DNA from: Spirodela intermedia
Lineage: Eukaryota > Streptophyta > Magnoliopsida > Alismatales > Araceae
Direction of reading: 5' to 3'
Length of the DNA: 64,000 nt
NCBI GenBank assembly: GCA_902729315.2
Contig: LR746279.1
Location: 2,942,501-3,006,500, forward strand
A model generated the notes under the pieces. The model saw only the letters and a program-made list of their open reading frames with translations. It did no database searches and was not told the origin of the DNA. Positions 1 through 13,258 of this stretch are shown piece after piece. Each line of letters starts with the position of its first letter. Position 1 is the stretch's first letter. A program made the position numbers and the translations under genes.

Positions 1-1442
1 AAATGGAGTAGAGAACGAAAAAACGCATTTCCCGGAAGCCTTTTCCATGGTGAGTATTACCGACTAATCACCAACGACAAGAGGGGAGAAGAATGTACTT
101 GTATGTATTTGATAAACATTCAAAAAGGCCTTTTTACATCAGGTATTTGCCACACCATTGTGTTTTTGGCCCTGCTAGTAAACTAATATGCCGAACCTAA
201 GATTTATGTTCTTGTTTGTTAAGTCTTACCCACTTTTAACCCGGTTAGACACACAACTGAATAACCAATTTTCTGATTTTTTTAAAAAAAATCATGGTTC
301 CTAATCTAAATATCCTGAATGGCAGAGAACAAACCATCAAATCTTAGAGTGTATTTTCTCTGTCCGGTGCCATTTGAACTTTAGATACAGGTCATCAATC
401 TGATCTAGATTACGCTATCGTAGCTAAAATGTGATAAATCAGCTACTGGTTCTCTTAAGAGAGAACATCTTAGGAATCCATACCAATAATTCACAATCCT
501 TGCTATGTAAGCTTTGTATGGTGTGAACACTATGAATAAAGAGTTATCCCTCCGTGCTCTAAATGTACTGCTGGTGTTATTGCACATTGTATCCCATTTT
601 GTATTTCATTTGTAGTTTGCAACCTTGTTCAGTCATTGCCCGCCTGAGAGCTCTATGCTCTGTTCCCAAGTTTCATGAAAATTTTAATCCTTGATGTTGA
701 CGATGCCATGCCCTCAAGTGTCTATGTAAACATATTTTTTCATTCTTCACTTTCCGCAAAGTTAGCTGCTGTTTGCTATGCTGCTTTGTGGCACATTGCT
801 ACCACCTGTTACAGGCACGATTCTTTTTAGGGGTTGTATCTTAGGAAATCTTATTCCATCGTTTATAATAAATTATCTGTGTTATGCATCTTGAATTGTC
901 AATACATCCTTTTTATATTTTGATACTTTTTTTTCTCCTCTCATGGTTTTGCCAGTCTGGCTGATCTGATATAAATGCTAGGTTGGATTAGCACTAGCTT
1001 ATCTGGGATAATATTGTGATTAAAATCAACCTTGTAGAACATAGCCAAAAAGGTAGACCACATGAAGTGAAATAACACGAGGGAAGTCATCATGGACTGC
1101 ATTTTCTCTTTATTGATGACATTCTGACAGGAAGTGGTGCACTGCCGACAACAGATGTTACCTGCATACAGAGCAATGGAAGATCCAACTTATGATTCAG
1201 CAGTATAATGTAGAAGTTAATTATTTCATAAAACATAGTTTATGTTATTTGATTGATTAGATTATCATGGATTTCAATAAATTATTTTGATTGATCATAT
1301 CATCGTGGATTTGATTTCATACCTTGATAATAAGCTTAGTACGAACTTGTTTGGTTCCCTGAACATTCGTTCAGCCTTCCTTTTTCTTTCTGGCTGAGAA
1401 AGCAATGTTAAATTCAAGCTTATATTCTGTGTTTTGCTCCAG
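1..1442 (+). other. REV1 upstream intron or unassigned sequence
   Basis: AT-rich sequence with stops in all frames, ending in a plausible acceptor (…CAG) at 1442 before the first recognised REV1 exon. I see no exon for the polymerase palm or fingers (no DMDCFF-like or SCDEAFLD-like segment). Positions 1-48 are open and followed by GTGAGT. One frame weakly resembles the W…F.GS stretch that precedes the catalytic domain in plant REV1, but this is too short to call. Confidence 0.5.
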
Positions 1443-4400
1443 GAAATACTTCAGAAGGACTTTGGCAAGAAGGTTGGTGATATGCTGTGGAATTATTGCC
1501 GGGGAATTGATCATCGAACAGTTCATGTAGTTCAGGTTTGTCATGACATCATGATTCATTTTTTGTCATTAGATGGCTTAACGGTAGTAATTAGCTAGAC
1601 TGCATTAGCTACCTAGGACCTTTTTCAAATAAGTATAGGTCGCATAATCCTCAATCAAAAAGCATATAGACTATTTATGCACATTAATTTTTCTTGATCC
1701 TAAATACGTGATGGATGATTGTAAAATTGCCATATGTTCCAAATATTCCTTAGGCCTCGTTAGTGATATTGATGAGTGTTCACCAGGGTACCAACCATTA
1801 TATCAACAATGGTAGTACAATGCCAATGGTGTTCTACCACTACATCACTCTTTATTGCTACCATTATATCTGAGTTTCTTGAAGATGCCAGTGCAGACAT
1901 TCCTTGGTCATGTCTTTGTATTTGCTATGTTGATGACCTGCTGGGTTGATGTCTATATTTTTTGGTAGAACAGTCTCTCTTTCAATGAGATAAGTCATAC
2001 TTTTTTATGAATATATGGGTTCTCATTGGGAACCGCTTTTGAGTTGTTTGGCCAGACTCTAGGAACAGGAGTTACTGACTGAGATGAAAATAGTCAGTGA
2101 GAGTTCCTTCCAAACCCTGATATCTTGGCCTTTCCTTATCAAGGAGGCATGATTTATACCTTTTCACGCATCAAACCTTGAAATATATCTCAGGGACCTT
2201 GGAAGTTATGGGTGCTTGAAGAATAAAATAAATTCTTTTTTCTCTTTCTGGTATGCTGACTTGACCTTTGAAATGCCTTCATACTGTGTAAGAACCTGTA
2301 AGGAGGATGGTGACATGAAAGTTTGTGCACTAGATTTGAGTCATAAAAGAAGTGGGTAGTTTTGGGCTGGGAGGCTCTGTTAGCTGCTTCTTAATCTAAT
2401 TAATATATTTTAGTACTAATGATAAAAAGATGACCCCTCAGTTGTGAACTGAACAGGGATCCTGATAGAGAAAGAAAAATACATTCTGGAATAAAAGTAC
2501 AGAATTTAAAGTACTCTGAAATGATCTGTTTAACGTATTAACTTTCAGCGGTACAACTAACTTATATTTCTTCTTTTATCCTAAAGTGTAGTGAATTCTT
2601 TGAGCTATTGTTGGATGCTTGTTCTCACCAAGTCATAAATGGATTGAACAGGAAATGAAGTCTGTTGGTGCTGAAGTGAATTGGGGTGTTAGGTTTAGAA
2701 ATGTGGAAGAAGTAAGCTCCTATGCTTGGTTTTGTTTTCCCCTTTTCTTCCCCATCAGTTGCGAAGTGTTCAATATGGCCTAATCGTTTTCCTATCTCAG
2801 TGTCACTATTTTCTTACTAGTCTTTGCAAGGAGGTCTCCTTGAGACTAAAGGGAGCTGGAGTGCGAGGGCGAACTATAACGCTTAAGGTATCTTTTCCAT
2901 TTTGATATTGTTAAAATTTTCTGAAGTTGCAGGAATTTAGTGTTACACTTCCATGCTTCTTTAAAGATGATTATAACAGTTTTAAAACCGTTCTGTGTTT
3001 TAGTTCTGAAGGTTTCTGTGTGATAAATGGAGCATTAATTTCTGTTCATACTAATCTGACTTGTAGGTAAGGAAACGAAAAAAAGGGGCTAGTGAACCTA
3101 TCAAATATATGGGATGTGGAGAATGTGAAAGTATGAGCCGCTCCATGACGGTATTGCTGATTTCTACGCTCTGTGCATTCCTTGTCTCTGTGCATCGGTT
3201 TTGCTTCTCTGATTGGCTCCTATTTAGGTTCCTAGTGCCACTGATAATGAGGAGATGCTCACAAAAATGAGCAAAGAGCTCTTTGGTTCCTTTCATGTTG
3301 GTGAGTGATTTAATTATTTACCAATTCTATTTGTTTTTTATTTGATGCAGGAATTATTTCTTAACTGACTATGCGTTGGATATAATTTTTTTTTCTGGAT
3401 TTCTAGAAATTGCTATACCAGGAAAGTTCGCTTACTGTGGAAACTGTTGTTTTTATAGTTGCAGACATAGCAGAGAAAGGGGGAGTGTTTTAATTTGACT
3501 ATGTTCATGAATGTAATCTGAGTCATTAAAAACTATTTTGAGACTGTCAACAGAAATCATGGATGGGAGGATGACTGATACTGGTAAAGACTGACTAAGT
3601 CAGAAAGAAATCCAAAAGAGCTCATCCTAGAATCAAGACTTTTACTGGGATTTATATTGACTAATTTTGATGAGTTGTTTTTTAAAAAAATACTCAACTG
3701 CTGATTTGGGGCAATCTCCTGAAGTTGGATTTGAATTGACATTGTCAATTAGTGTTAATTTTCTGAAAACTAGAAAGGGAGAGAACTGAAAACACATGAT
3801 AAACATCACCTTGTCTTTTCAAGAGTAGAATAGAATTACGGTTATTTATTTAAGTTTTAGATTTTGAACTTGAGAGTGATGCACATGTTGTTTCTTCATT
3901 TATCAATTTTTTATCTTAATAGTGTTTAGAACGTTTTTTTCTGTTGACAAGGTTTTTTCTCGTGCTGATTAGATTCGTACTTGGTACTAAGCTGCTATAA
4001 TGGCTATGCTAATTTCGATTCCGGGGCTAACGCTCAGAAACTGGTTTTTTTTTATTGCTTGTTATCACCATGTGCTCGGATAAATGATTGGTGATTGATA
4101 ATTAATATGGCATATGGTGGAGTATAAATAAAATTTAAAATTTAGAATGGGTGGCAACCATAAATTCCGACTTTACTTTTTTGATTCAAATCTCGCGTTT
4201 TTATTGGATTTAGGATTTTGCTCGTAGGAGGATCATATGAATCCATTATTTACAGGAATAATTATGATATTCACCTTGTTTATGCCTTACGATTCAACGT
4301 AATATTTCTCTATGGTTAACCTCTCAGTTTACTATTTCAAAGATCAGACCATAAAACTCATTCCGTGAAGATATCTTTTTTGTACCAAAAAAAGCATTAA

Positions 4401-7400
4401 CTCTTCTTCAAAGTTATCAGCTTTAAGTCAGAGAAGTAAAGGAGATCTATGCTTGAAACCCATTTTTATAAAAAGATAGCTGCAGAAAATGACTGTAGTG
4501 TAACTTCTTAGACTCAAAGATGGCTTCTATCTTGTTTATCAATAAATAGATTCGAATCAGGGGAATTTAGTTGATTCCTATCATTTTATTATCTCTTCTG
4601 ATCTTGGACAACCTTTCATGTCAGAGGCCAAGGATGTTCGTGGTATTGGCTTGCAGTTATCAAAGCTTGAGTCTGCAGAAATAAGTAAAGTGCTGTCAGA
4701 AATCTCGTTGTTCCTTACTGATATAATGTTGATTGGTGATGAAACATCCTATTTTTCCAGACATTTTTTCTTTAAACTTGATGATCTAAACATTTAGGGT
4801 TGAAATTAATTCTAAAGAACCAATAAAGAATGGCAGAAGAGGAAGAACCAATAAAGTATGGGAGGTGGGTTACGAACTAGAGCCTTCGAGTTGCCCCCCC
4901 TCCTGGGGTTTTCTACGACTGAATCAGTGTTACAAGGAAAAAACTTATTCATACCTCTTTTACACGAGAAATATTTGGACGAGTTTGATAGAAAGGAAGA
5001 AATAGGAATCCAGTTCACAATAAGAGGGGGGTCCGGCCAATAAACCAGATCGGTCTGTCCAATGAACTAGACAGTTTATTCGAGCTATGTATTCAATAAC
5101 TCATCTTAGAGTTGGTCCCATTAGCTACACTCAAGATATGGCTTGCCATTGTCTATCCTTCTTGACTCCTGAGTCAGAATGCCATTTGTCTATTATTTCT
5201 AGCATTTGACAGCCATGCAATCATCATTGGCATCATTATCATTGTCGTCATTGTTGTCAAATCATCACCATTACCTTATCCATGTCAAGCCTGATTTTTG
5301 AAATAGCTGTGTGGATTATTTAGATAGATTAAATCAGTTGCATAAATTTCATTGGTTGGCATTCCTTTTCAAATGTTCTGCAGTTTCTCACTTAGTAGTC
5401 TCCCGACGGAGGTAAGTCTCTGAAATCTTCTTTTGATATGAGTAAGGAGTCAGGAAACCTCCATCTGAGAGTTGTTTTGAAAGATGAAAGGCACAAAGAG
5501 AGGTTTGATTATTTCATTCCGGGACATTATTTTCAATATAAGTTGATTATCTATGTTGTTCATTATATGCCGAAAACTGAACTATTTTTTTTATGTTTCT
5601 TCTGGGAAGTCGTCTTTTAGCCTTATTTTTTCGTAAATTTGTTGAAGCACTTTTAGTTTTTATGTTCTATAAATGTGAATACCTAATTCTCGAGTTACTG
5701 TCTGCATTAAAGGGCACGAAGCAAATACGCTCGAAACATGGATTGCATCGTCCTCAGAAAAAACTTTAGGACAACTTAGGAAGGATGCAGAATTTAATGA
5801 AGAGAAAAAAGCAGGTAAAGCTCATACAAAAACTAATGCGTGCTTATTTTCCCGATTACATGATATTTTTTCATTATTAATGATCTTTTGGTTCAACTAC
5901 ATCTACTTTTTGATAACCTGGCTGGTTTATTTTTTCCATGATTTTTCAGAAGAAACTATAAGGTTGTGTTGAGAACTTTATTGCTACATTTGTTTTTGTT
6001 CCAGAGCCTAATATGGTGCACATGACGGCACAATGCAACTCTGAAATTGCTGGTTATGCAAGTCATCTGTCCAATAATGATCCTCCTCCATGCGTTAATC
6101 AAGCTGGGGATACATCTTGGGCGAACCAGTTCTCTTTGTTGCCACCAATTGGTCACCTTGATATAAATGTTATAAAAAGTCTTCCACCGGAAATAATTGC
6201 TGAAATGAATGAGATATATCATGGGCGGTTATCTGAGTTCATCAGGAAACATGAAGACAGAATTGATCAGGGAAATGACGAGTTCTCAACCATGCCTAAT
6301 TTAGAAAACAAAAGAGCACAATTGTCAGGTATTTTCGTGGATCAAACTCCATGGGCGAATCTTGAGAAGATACTGATTTTGCTCGTTAATATTCAACTGC
6401 AGTGGACAAGGGTAAACGGGCTATTTATTCCTCTGATTTACCTTCCTACAAAACTTCCACTGTAAGTACGGATGGTATACTTCCAGCTTACTCTGATTCT
6501 TCTTTTAATTGGATTTTATTGGAGAGAATAAATCAAATCAAAGTGCATTAACGTCTTTATTAACTATATTTTTCATTTTCCTGAAATGTAACCTTAATGG
6601 CTAACCTTGATGACTTATGTTGCATGTGTCTATTCAGAGTCAAGTGAATTAATTTTTCAACATGGTCAAAATCTGTGAAACCTGTTATGTATGAAGCCTG
6701 AAGATTGAAAACCAAGGATCTATGATATCAGAAAATAACGTTGGCTAACCTTACATGCGTTGCTTAACCTTAAGATTGAAAACCTGAAGTCTTGTGATTG
6801 AAAACCAAGGATCTTGTGATTTAGGCATATCTCTGTTCTTACCAGATGTCTGAATTGACCTCAACCAACCTTTTGTCAAAAATGTTATGTTCCTGATCTC
6901 TAGAGGGAACCAGACTCAAATGTCGCAGGCTGTTTCAAGCATCTTTTATCATTCCACAAATATTATTCTTGATAACTTGCATTCTTGAAGGACCTTTTGA
7001 TGTTACGAATCATAGAGCTGTGAACTTTCATAAATTATGGTAAAGCATTGTATTTCATGCGAGAAGTTTCTAGTTGATTGTGTTGGTCTTATTTCGTGTT
7101 ACTTACATAGGAAAAGATTGAAAGGGTATGTGCTGCTTTTGCAACCTAGATCACAGACTGTCTGTGGATAGAAGTGTGTATGAATCATTTTTAGCACTCG
7201 ACACATTTAATTGGGCATTCGTTGAAGGAAATCCTTGGTACAAAGGTGGGCCATAGTGAAATGAGATGAGTCAAGGATTGTTATGCTGTTGAAAAAATGA
7301 AAGCATGGGGACAAGTGGGCTTTGAACTCGTGGGATAGTTGACTTACATGCGTTAATTTTCTGCCTAAATTACATTTCTGTTCATGTATTCTTCATTTCT

Positions 7401-9789
7401 TTGATATGGCAGCATGTTACTGACGCAACTAGGCTAATGGATCAAGATATTCCAGAAGAAAAGTTTTCACGATTGCAGTTTAGCCTGGATGATAATGAGG
7501 TACGTGCCTATCTTTAGTTATGTATACCATCTTTTTTTCTCATTTAGTAATGATTTCACATCTTTTGTCACCAGACTAAACAAGAGACAGGATGTTCAGT
7601 TCTCAAAACTGTTTCTTCTGTGGGTATTGATAGAACTGATTTGATGCCTTCATCTTTAAGCCAAGTAGATGAATCAGTGTTGGGTCAATTACCTGAAGAA
7701 GTTGAAATGTATTTACGAGACTTTCTCCCTGCACATAGAAATTCAGATAGCTTTGGTGGTCCTTCAGGGAGTTCAATCAATGAGTCTCGACGTCAGCATG
7801 GAATTAAGAGCACAGAGAATTTTGATCTCCACCTCTGGATGGGAAAACCTCCCAACTGGGTTAAATATTTCAAGCGTAGCAGTTGCCTAATTCTGAATTC
7901 TATTGCTGAGATACATGCTGATACTGGGATGGAAAATCTTTTATCATCCACATTGCAGTCGCTTATTCTATCTATTCCTTCTTTGTGTTCGGAAAATGAA
8001 GAATGGGATGATGAAGCTGTTTCGATTGGGTGTGAATTTCTGAGACAATATATAGAACTGAAAGTTGATACAGACATAGAAGAGTTATACATTTGCTTTC
8101 GTATTCTGAAAAGGTACTTTGGTTATCCACATGCACTGTTATCTTCAATTTTTTGCATTATTAGGTATTTTATGTTGAAAAATGGATGCTTTTTATTGTT
8201 TTAATAGTCTGTTTGCTTTCATACTAGTCAATTTTTTTCTTAAGTATCACTAATTACGTGGTAATGTAAATATGGAGTATAGTATATGCTGGTAATGAAC
8301 TTATCCATGTGGTATTAGATAAAGTTGTTATAGTTGTTTGAAATTTATAAAATATTGATGTATGGTAAGATTAGAAACTTGTCTGTATTGTAATCAGGTG
8401 GCCCATAATCCACACGCTCCACATTTTTTCGCCCATTTTTTGGCTGTCCACTAAATGAGTGAGTTATTCGTTAGTTAATTGCCACTGACTATTGAGGAAT
8501 ATTATTTCTTCAGTTAAGTTGGTGGTTTTTCTAGTTCAAGTGGTCAGTTCATTCATTTTATTTTAGACCTTGGAACTTGTAGCTTTTAAGTTCTTTTGAT
8601 TGTGAAAATATTTCACATTTCACCTCATAATTCTTGGTTTATTGAAGTAGAAATGACATGCATAAAACTAGTCTTGTGTGCAGTGTTAAGAGGTGTGCGA
8701 TTATGTATACATTAACTTTTGAGGATTGTCTTCATGTATGTTCTCTGGTAACGTCAAACGTCTATTAGTGTCATTTTGGTGGATAAGAAATTTTTTAGAT
8801 GAGTTTGATAGGATATGGTGATGGATTTATAGAGGTGGTCATTTTTGCTATTCTTTTGGCTTGTTTTTTATGGTCTTCCTTTTCATGGACTACTCTCTCC
8901 AAAACGGCAGTCTCTATTATTTGTTGTCTTTCATTCAATAAACTTCTGAATGACTGATTACTCCACTTTAGTAAATCCCCTTATATTTCTTTTTTCCTGA
9001 TAGTGTCGAGATGATGTTTTCTTTCAATTCAGATTGAACTCATTCAACATTTCTTTTATAATTGCAGGCTGACAAAGCACTCCCTTTTTTTTTCATGTGT
9101 ATACAATGAAGTTCTTCCTTCCCTTCAGGTGCCGTGATGCCACTTTCTTTTTCTTGTTAGGGACAGATTATTTTCTTGTCCAAAGAATCCTATATTTTAG
9201 GTTACTGTCATTTTTGAATATTTCGTAGGGTTTTTGTTGTTGTTTTTGCAATCAGATCAAATGACAGTTATAGAGGAACGGTTGTATGAGTTACAAAATT
9301 ATCCCAAATCTATACCTTTTGATTTTTATAGTCCATTTTCTATTTCTCAAAATTAAGAAGAATCTGTATTTCCTTTTTTATGAGTAAGATTTGTTTTTGC
9401 TGAATGAAATCTCATAAAATGTAGAGATGATCTCAAGGATATGGTGATAATATTTATTTTCTCGTTATAATAATACAAATTGAGGTAATAATCTTTATTC
9501 TTTTATGCTGGTTGTTTGTTGTTTCTGATTTTGTGCAAGTTTTCATAATCTTTCATTATTCTTGATATTATATAGAGTATAAATTTTCTACTTGTTAAAC
9601 TGCTCTGTATTATTTCGATTCAAACACGAGTTCTGCTTGCTATTTTATTTTTTGTGGAATTTTATATAACGCCTCTTCATGTGGTAATATCCTACTAAAA
9701 ATTTGAAGCATTATTCATAAATTCGAAAATTTCAGGGTGCTGTTTGCAAAAACTATGGAGGGATGTTTCAGCTTTCCTTTGCCGAGTGA
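1443..9789 (+). CDS. REV1: DNA repair protein REV1, C-terminal half (5' end outside window or missing)
   Basis: Y-family dCMP transferase and scaffold for translesion synthesis in the nucleus. Thirteen exons keep one frame: 1443-1535, 2652-2711, 2801-2887, 3067-3150, 3228-3300, 4625-4684, 5713-5814, 6005-6328, 6403-6461, 7413-7499, 7575-8113, 9068-9128, 9736-9789. They encode 560 residues and end in TGA. Visible parts in order: the thumb segment (LQKDFGKKVGDMLWNYCRG), the little finger (GAEVNWGVRF, SLCKEVSLRL, YMGCGECESMSRS, LFGSFH, DVRGIGLQLSKLES), two ubiquitin-binding motifs (DINVIKSLPPEI and VDESVLGQLPEEV), and the C-terminal polymerase-interaction domain (LKVDTDIEELYICFRILKR … NYGG). The catalytic palm is not in the window. 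Some exon ends, especially 4684/5713, are inferred from splice sites and phase. No frameshift or stop was found in these exons. Confidence 0.93.
4812..5043. other. Unusual open, GC-richer patch inside REV1 intron 6
   Basis: About 230 bp that differ in texture from the AT-rich intron around it. The + strand reads open for 61 codons (…TRAFELPPLLGFSTTESVLQ…, …EKYLDEFDRKEEIG…) and the - strand is also open. The look is that of organellar coding DNA, so a nuclear organelle insertion is possible, but I could not match it to a named organelle gene. Confidence 0.25.
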
Positions 9790-9912
9790 GATAGTGACAG
9801 GCTTTTCTCAATCGAATCCAGCATCTATGACGCATTCTTTTCATTGTGGATAAGTGTAAGGTGTGTTCTTTACTAGTCTTTTCATGCTACGAAAAAAATT
9901 ATTCTTGGAGTT

Positions 9913-10375
9913 TTTCCATGAGCTTTGATGAAATTTGTGTTGGAAGTTGTCTTTCTTTGATTGAAGTGCTTAGAATATGTTGTAGCAGTTCCAGTTTAAT
10001 TAACATTATTCACAGATATTAATTTCTGTTATATACATGGTTATCAAACAAACCCCTGAAGAATTACGTATAGAGGGAAAGCAGATGACATTTCTGTCAA
10101 GGTGGAGAAGATGGCAGCAGTGGGAGTCTGGTGGAACTCACCTCCATGAGATGCATCGACATTTTACTACACATAATATGGGGGATGGCACATAGAGCAA
10201 CCCTGTTATATAGGTCTAGGTCTGACTCCTTCCCTGCCAGTGATGCAGCAGCAGCCTTCGCTCTTGCTGCTGCTTTCGATGATTTCTCCCTAGGGGTAGA
10301 AATTGCTATCTGACATCGTTGGGGATCCTGCAGGTGAGAGAGGCATCGATGGAGGAAGCTACGGTGTGAATCTCT
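9913..10375 (+). repeat. Long direct repeat, copy 1
   Basis: Begins TTTTCCATGAGCTTTGATGA and closely matches 13259-13693 in the same orientation. It starts about 125 bp after the REV1 stop codon. It contains TGTTGGAAGT, a Copia-LTR-like start, about 25 bp in. Compared with copy 2 it has roughly 34 extra bases near 10153-10186. Similarity stops near ACGGTGTGA at 10375. It may be LTR-derived, but similarity begins upstream of the TG start and no clear CA end is visible. Confidence 0.75.
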
Positions 10376-10794
10376 GAATGGTGGAGGAACCAGTGCAGTT
10401 GTCACAGGTGGTGTTGGTGGAGAATCAGCTGGAGCAATCCCTTGTTGGCTGGCACCCACATTCATTATATGACTGAATTTCGGTGAGCTCCTCGATTTTG
10501 GAAGATTATATGACTGAATCTACACATTAAATTAGGGAAAAAAAGAATTACTTTCATAATTCAGGGAAAAAGCAATCGTTGTCTTCGCGTCATGTTCTCC
10601 ATAGATCCCATATGGCTCAGTTGCCCCTATTGATCATTCTGGGGGGGGGGGGGGGAATAAGGGGTAAACTTGGATCGGACGTCTTCATGGTCCCACACTA
10701 ATCCATTCCACCATTCTTCTTCACCAAAGATCACTTGGATGTTCTTGGCAGTAGAGAACCCAAAGGGTAGCTTCTACAGCTCTAGACAGCCCGA
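10376..10794. other. Spacer with a poly-G run, no gene seen
   Basis: Holds a homopolymer of about 15 G at 10641-10655. The - strand side may contain further decayed CLP1 sequence between 10670 and 10794, in mixed frames. No intact reading frame is convincing. Confidence 0.4.
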
Positions 10795-11754
10795 TACATA
10801 TACTGTCTTTGCCTTGTATGACTCCTTTCAGCATGCTGCATTGTTTTTCCTGCATAGCATTTATATACATGACAGATACAGTCAAAAGATCAACTTTGTC
10901 AGATAAGTGAGTAAAATGGAAATATGCCTTACATTGATAGAGCTATCTACCTATGACAACGGAAAAGGATGTCTCTTTCAGAGAATTCATATGCAATTGT
11001 GGTAGTATATACTGAACACTGAATGCTGTAGAAAATGAATACGGTTTAGCTGTCCCAATACCAGAACTACATCAGCCCTGAACGTCTCGATAGCATGAAG
11101 AAGCAACTTTACAAAAATAATAATAATAATAAATTACTGAAGAAATGGCGAAGGAAACCAGAAGTAATTATCAAATGGACAAGATGAATCCCAGGTTTGA
11201 AAAAGATACCTCATAGCCCACACCTAGTCATCCCATTGTGTTGATCACCATGCCAGCAGCTCTTGATTCAGCATTCCTAGTAAATTGCTTCCGTAAGGTT
11301 TGAGCCAGCTCCTTCACAAGAACCTTGTAAAGCTCCACATTAATACTGAATATGCCAATTACACAATCTTGTCACATTCAAGAAAAGAAAATTTCAATGT
11401 GCATAATAATAATATGCACAAATATTCCATCATTCTTGATATCAAGTAACTTAATGGCATTAATTAGCAAAGCATTGATTTTACTTGAAAGATGAATGAA
11501 ATCATTTGTCACCTTGGAGTTGTGTGTCAAGAGAAATATACAAGAGGCTTTTCCAAATGAACGCCTTCCACGGGATCAATAAGCATTTCAACCGGTGTAG
11601 CAGCTATGCATCCAGGAATAGCGATAGATCCCTGACTAATATCCAAATCCACAAAAGTAGGTTTCCAACTCGGCTTACATGCCCAGCTCAGAAGCATCTT
11701 ATACAAGCCACTCTTCACAGAATCTGTGGGCCCAACAATTATCACCCTGGATCC
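10795..11754 (-). pseudogene. CLP1: CLP1 (mRNA 3'-end processing / polynucleotide kinase) pseudogene fragment
   Basis: CLP1 is an ATP-binding subunit of pre-mRNA cleavage complex II in the nucleus. Four exon-like blocks on the - strand match the middle of the plant protein. 11754-11513 reads GSRVIIVGPTDSVKSG, then KPTFVDLDISQGSIAIPGCI, then DPVEGVHLEKPLVYFS followed by a stop. About 11344-11210 reads NVELYKVLVKELAQTLRKQF … AAGMVINTMG, then a stop. 11110-11052 reads LLLHAIETFRADVVLVLGQ. About 10849-10795 reads EKQCSMLKG. Splice-like borders between blocks show that this copy came from genomic DNA and not from cDNA. The Walker A motif is damaged (GPTDSVKS where the family has GPTDSGKS). Two in-frame stops, plus missing N and C termini, make it non-functional. 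Confidence 0.85.
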
Positions 11755-12539
11755 CTGGATAAAATAGCGACATCACAGTCAAAGACAACACAAAAATAAA
11801 TTGAGAACTGAAAATCTCGAGGATCCAAACACAGATTTCTGAGGAAAACTAAAACACAAATAGCCATAATAAAAAAAAAGTGTTGACTTTTCCAGTCTAC
11901 CAGAAAAACCCATTACAAGTATTCTCAAGTAAAACGACTTATCTGCAGCCTGTTAAAGTTATCCGTTAGTCTACCAGTAACCATTATAACACCTGTCTTT
12001 AAAAGAAAGAACTATTCCTAAACATTTAGATATTTCTTAATACCTTCCTTTTTTGCCTACACAGACCGACAATGAAGCACTACCAAAGTTGCATGGTTGC
12101 TTAAGAAACTCTGACTTGTGCATTTAAATTTCATTTGTGTCCAATTAATATACAGTTCTCTCTAACATATCATTCTTCTTGATGACATGGTGCAGTCACT
12201 TTGGCCTTTGAATGTCTTCTTAATCTTAGATGTCATTAAATCTTGAGCTAAAAGCAAACCTACTCTTAAATTTTCCATTTGTACTCCTCTTGAGAGTCTC
12301 TAGACTATTTTCACATTGCAAGCAGGCTAGTTGATCATGTCATTTTTGTTTCATTACAACAAGCTTGCATTAGGTTAGCATCATTCACAAGGACAGTCCT
12401 TTGGAGGGTTAAAGGAAGTTCAGTTCAGGCATCTACCTATAAAACTTTGGGTATATCTTAGACTACCTTTCCAACATTTTAACATTAAAATAACAAGTGA
12501 AAGTTTCTCATGAAATACTGTTCTTTATGATTGTTATGG
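11755..12539. other. No gene seen
   Basis: AT-rich spacer between the CLP1 fragments and the Copia remnant. It could be CLP1 intron sequence (the - strand upstream of the P-loop exon) or retroelement interior. I recognise no coding block. Confidence 0.4.
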
Positions 12540-13258
12540 GGTACAGACAAAGACAAGGGGATCACATGCTGTTCATTAAACACTCATTCTTAGGGGGGTC
12601 AGCACTCTTGGTATACGTAGATCACATAATGATGACATTCTGAGTCAGTGTTTGGCTAAGGAATTGAAGACCAAAGCATTAGGGTACTGAAATATTTTCT
12701 TGGGTTGAAGCAGCTCACTCTAAGCAGGGCATTTTCATTTCCCCAAAAGAAGTATGTTATCGATATTCTTAGAGAAACAGGCAAGACCGAAGCCAAACCA
12801 GCAAGTACTCCAATAGATCCGATTCTTAGACTTCGAAAGGCAGAGGAGAATGCTGTGGTTGATAGGGAAATGTATCAGCACCTAATTGGAAGACTCGTTT
12901 ATCTATCTCATATACGACCAGACATAGCATACCCATTGATTGTTATGACTCAATTCATCCACAGTCCAAAAGAAGTTCATCTGCTGGCAGCTCACTGAGT
13001 ATTACAGTATCTCAAAAGGACACCAGAAAAAGGTATTCTGTTCACACGAAAGAATAGGGTTGGTACTTGAGGCATAAACAGATGCTGATGATGTAAGGTT
13101 AGTGGTTAAGACAGATGCACCTTTCTTGGTGGCAGTCTCATGACGTGGAGAGGCAAGAAACATAATGTGCTGGAATGATCTAGTGCAGATGTTGAATGAA
13201 GAGCAATGGCTCAAGGTTTTCTTAGCAGACCTGAAGATTAAGTGGTATGGCCAAATGA
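12540..13258 (+). mobile_element. Degenerate Ty1/Copia reverse transcriptase-RNase H fragment
   Basis: Conserved Copia blocks are readable across several frames. Around 12600 is LLVYVDH, where a working element has YVDD. At 12705-12998 are KKYVIDILRETGKTEAKPAS, TPIDP, MYQHLIGRLVYLSHIRPDIA and MTQFIHSPKEVHLLAAH, followed by a stop, then VLQYLKRTPEKGILF. After that comes a damaged SSADAEFRAMAQG-type RNase H region and WLKVFLADLKIKWYG before similarity ends at the second direct repeat. The lost catalytic Asp, several stops and missing gag, protease and integrase show that it is dead. It runs opposite to the CLP1 fragments next door. Confidence 0.85.

Noticed and set aside
6013-6465. 150-codon frame taken as one REV1 exon
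   Set aside because: Positions 6329-6402 are better read as a short intron (donor GTATTT, acceptor CTGCAG) that keeps phase into VDKGKRAIYSSD.
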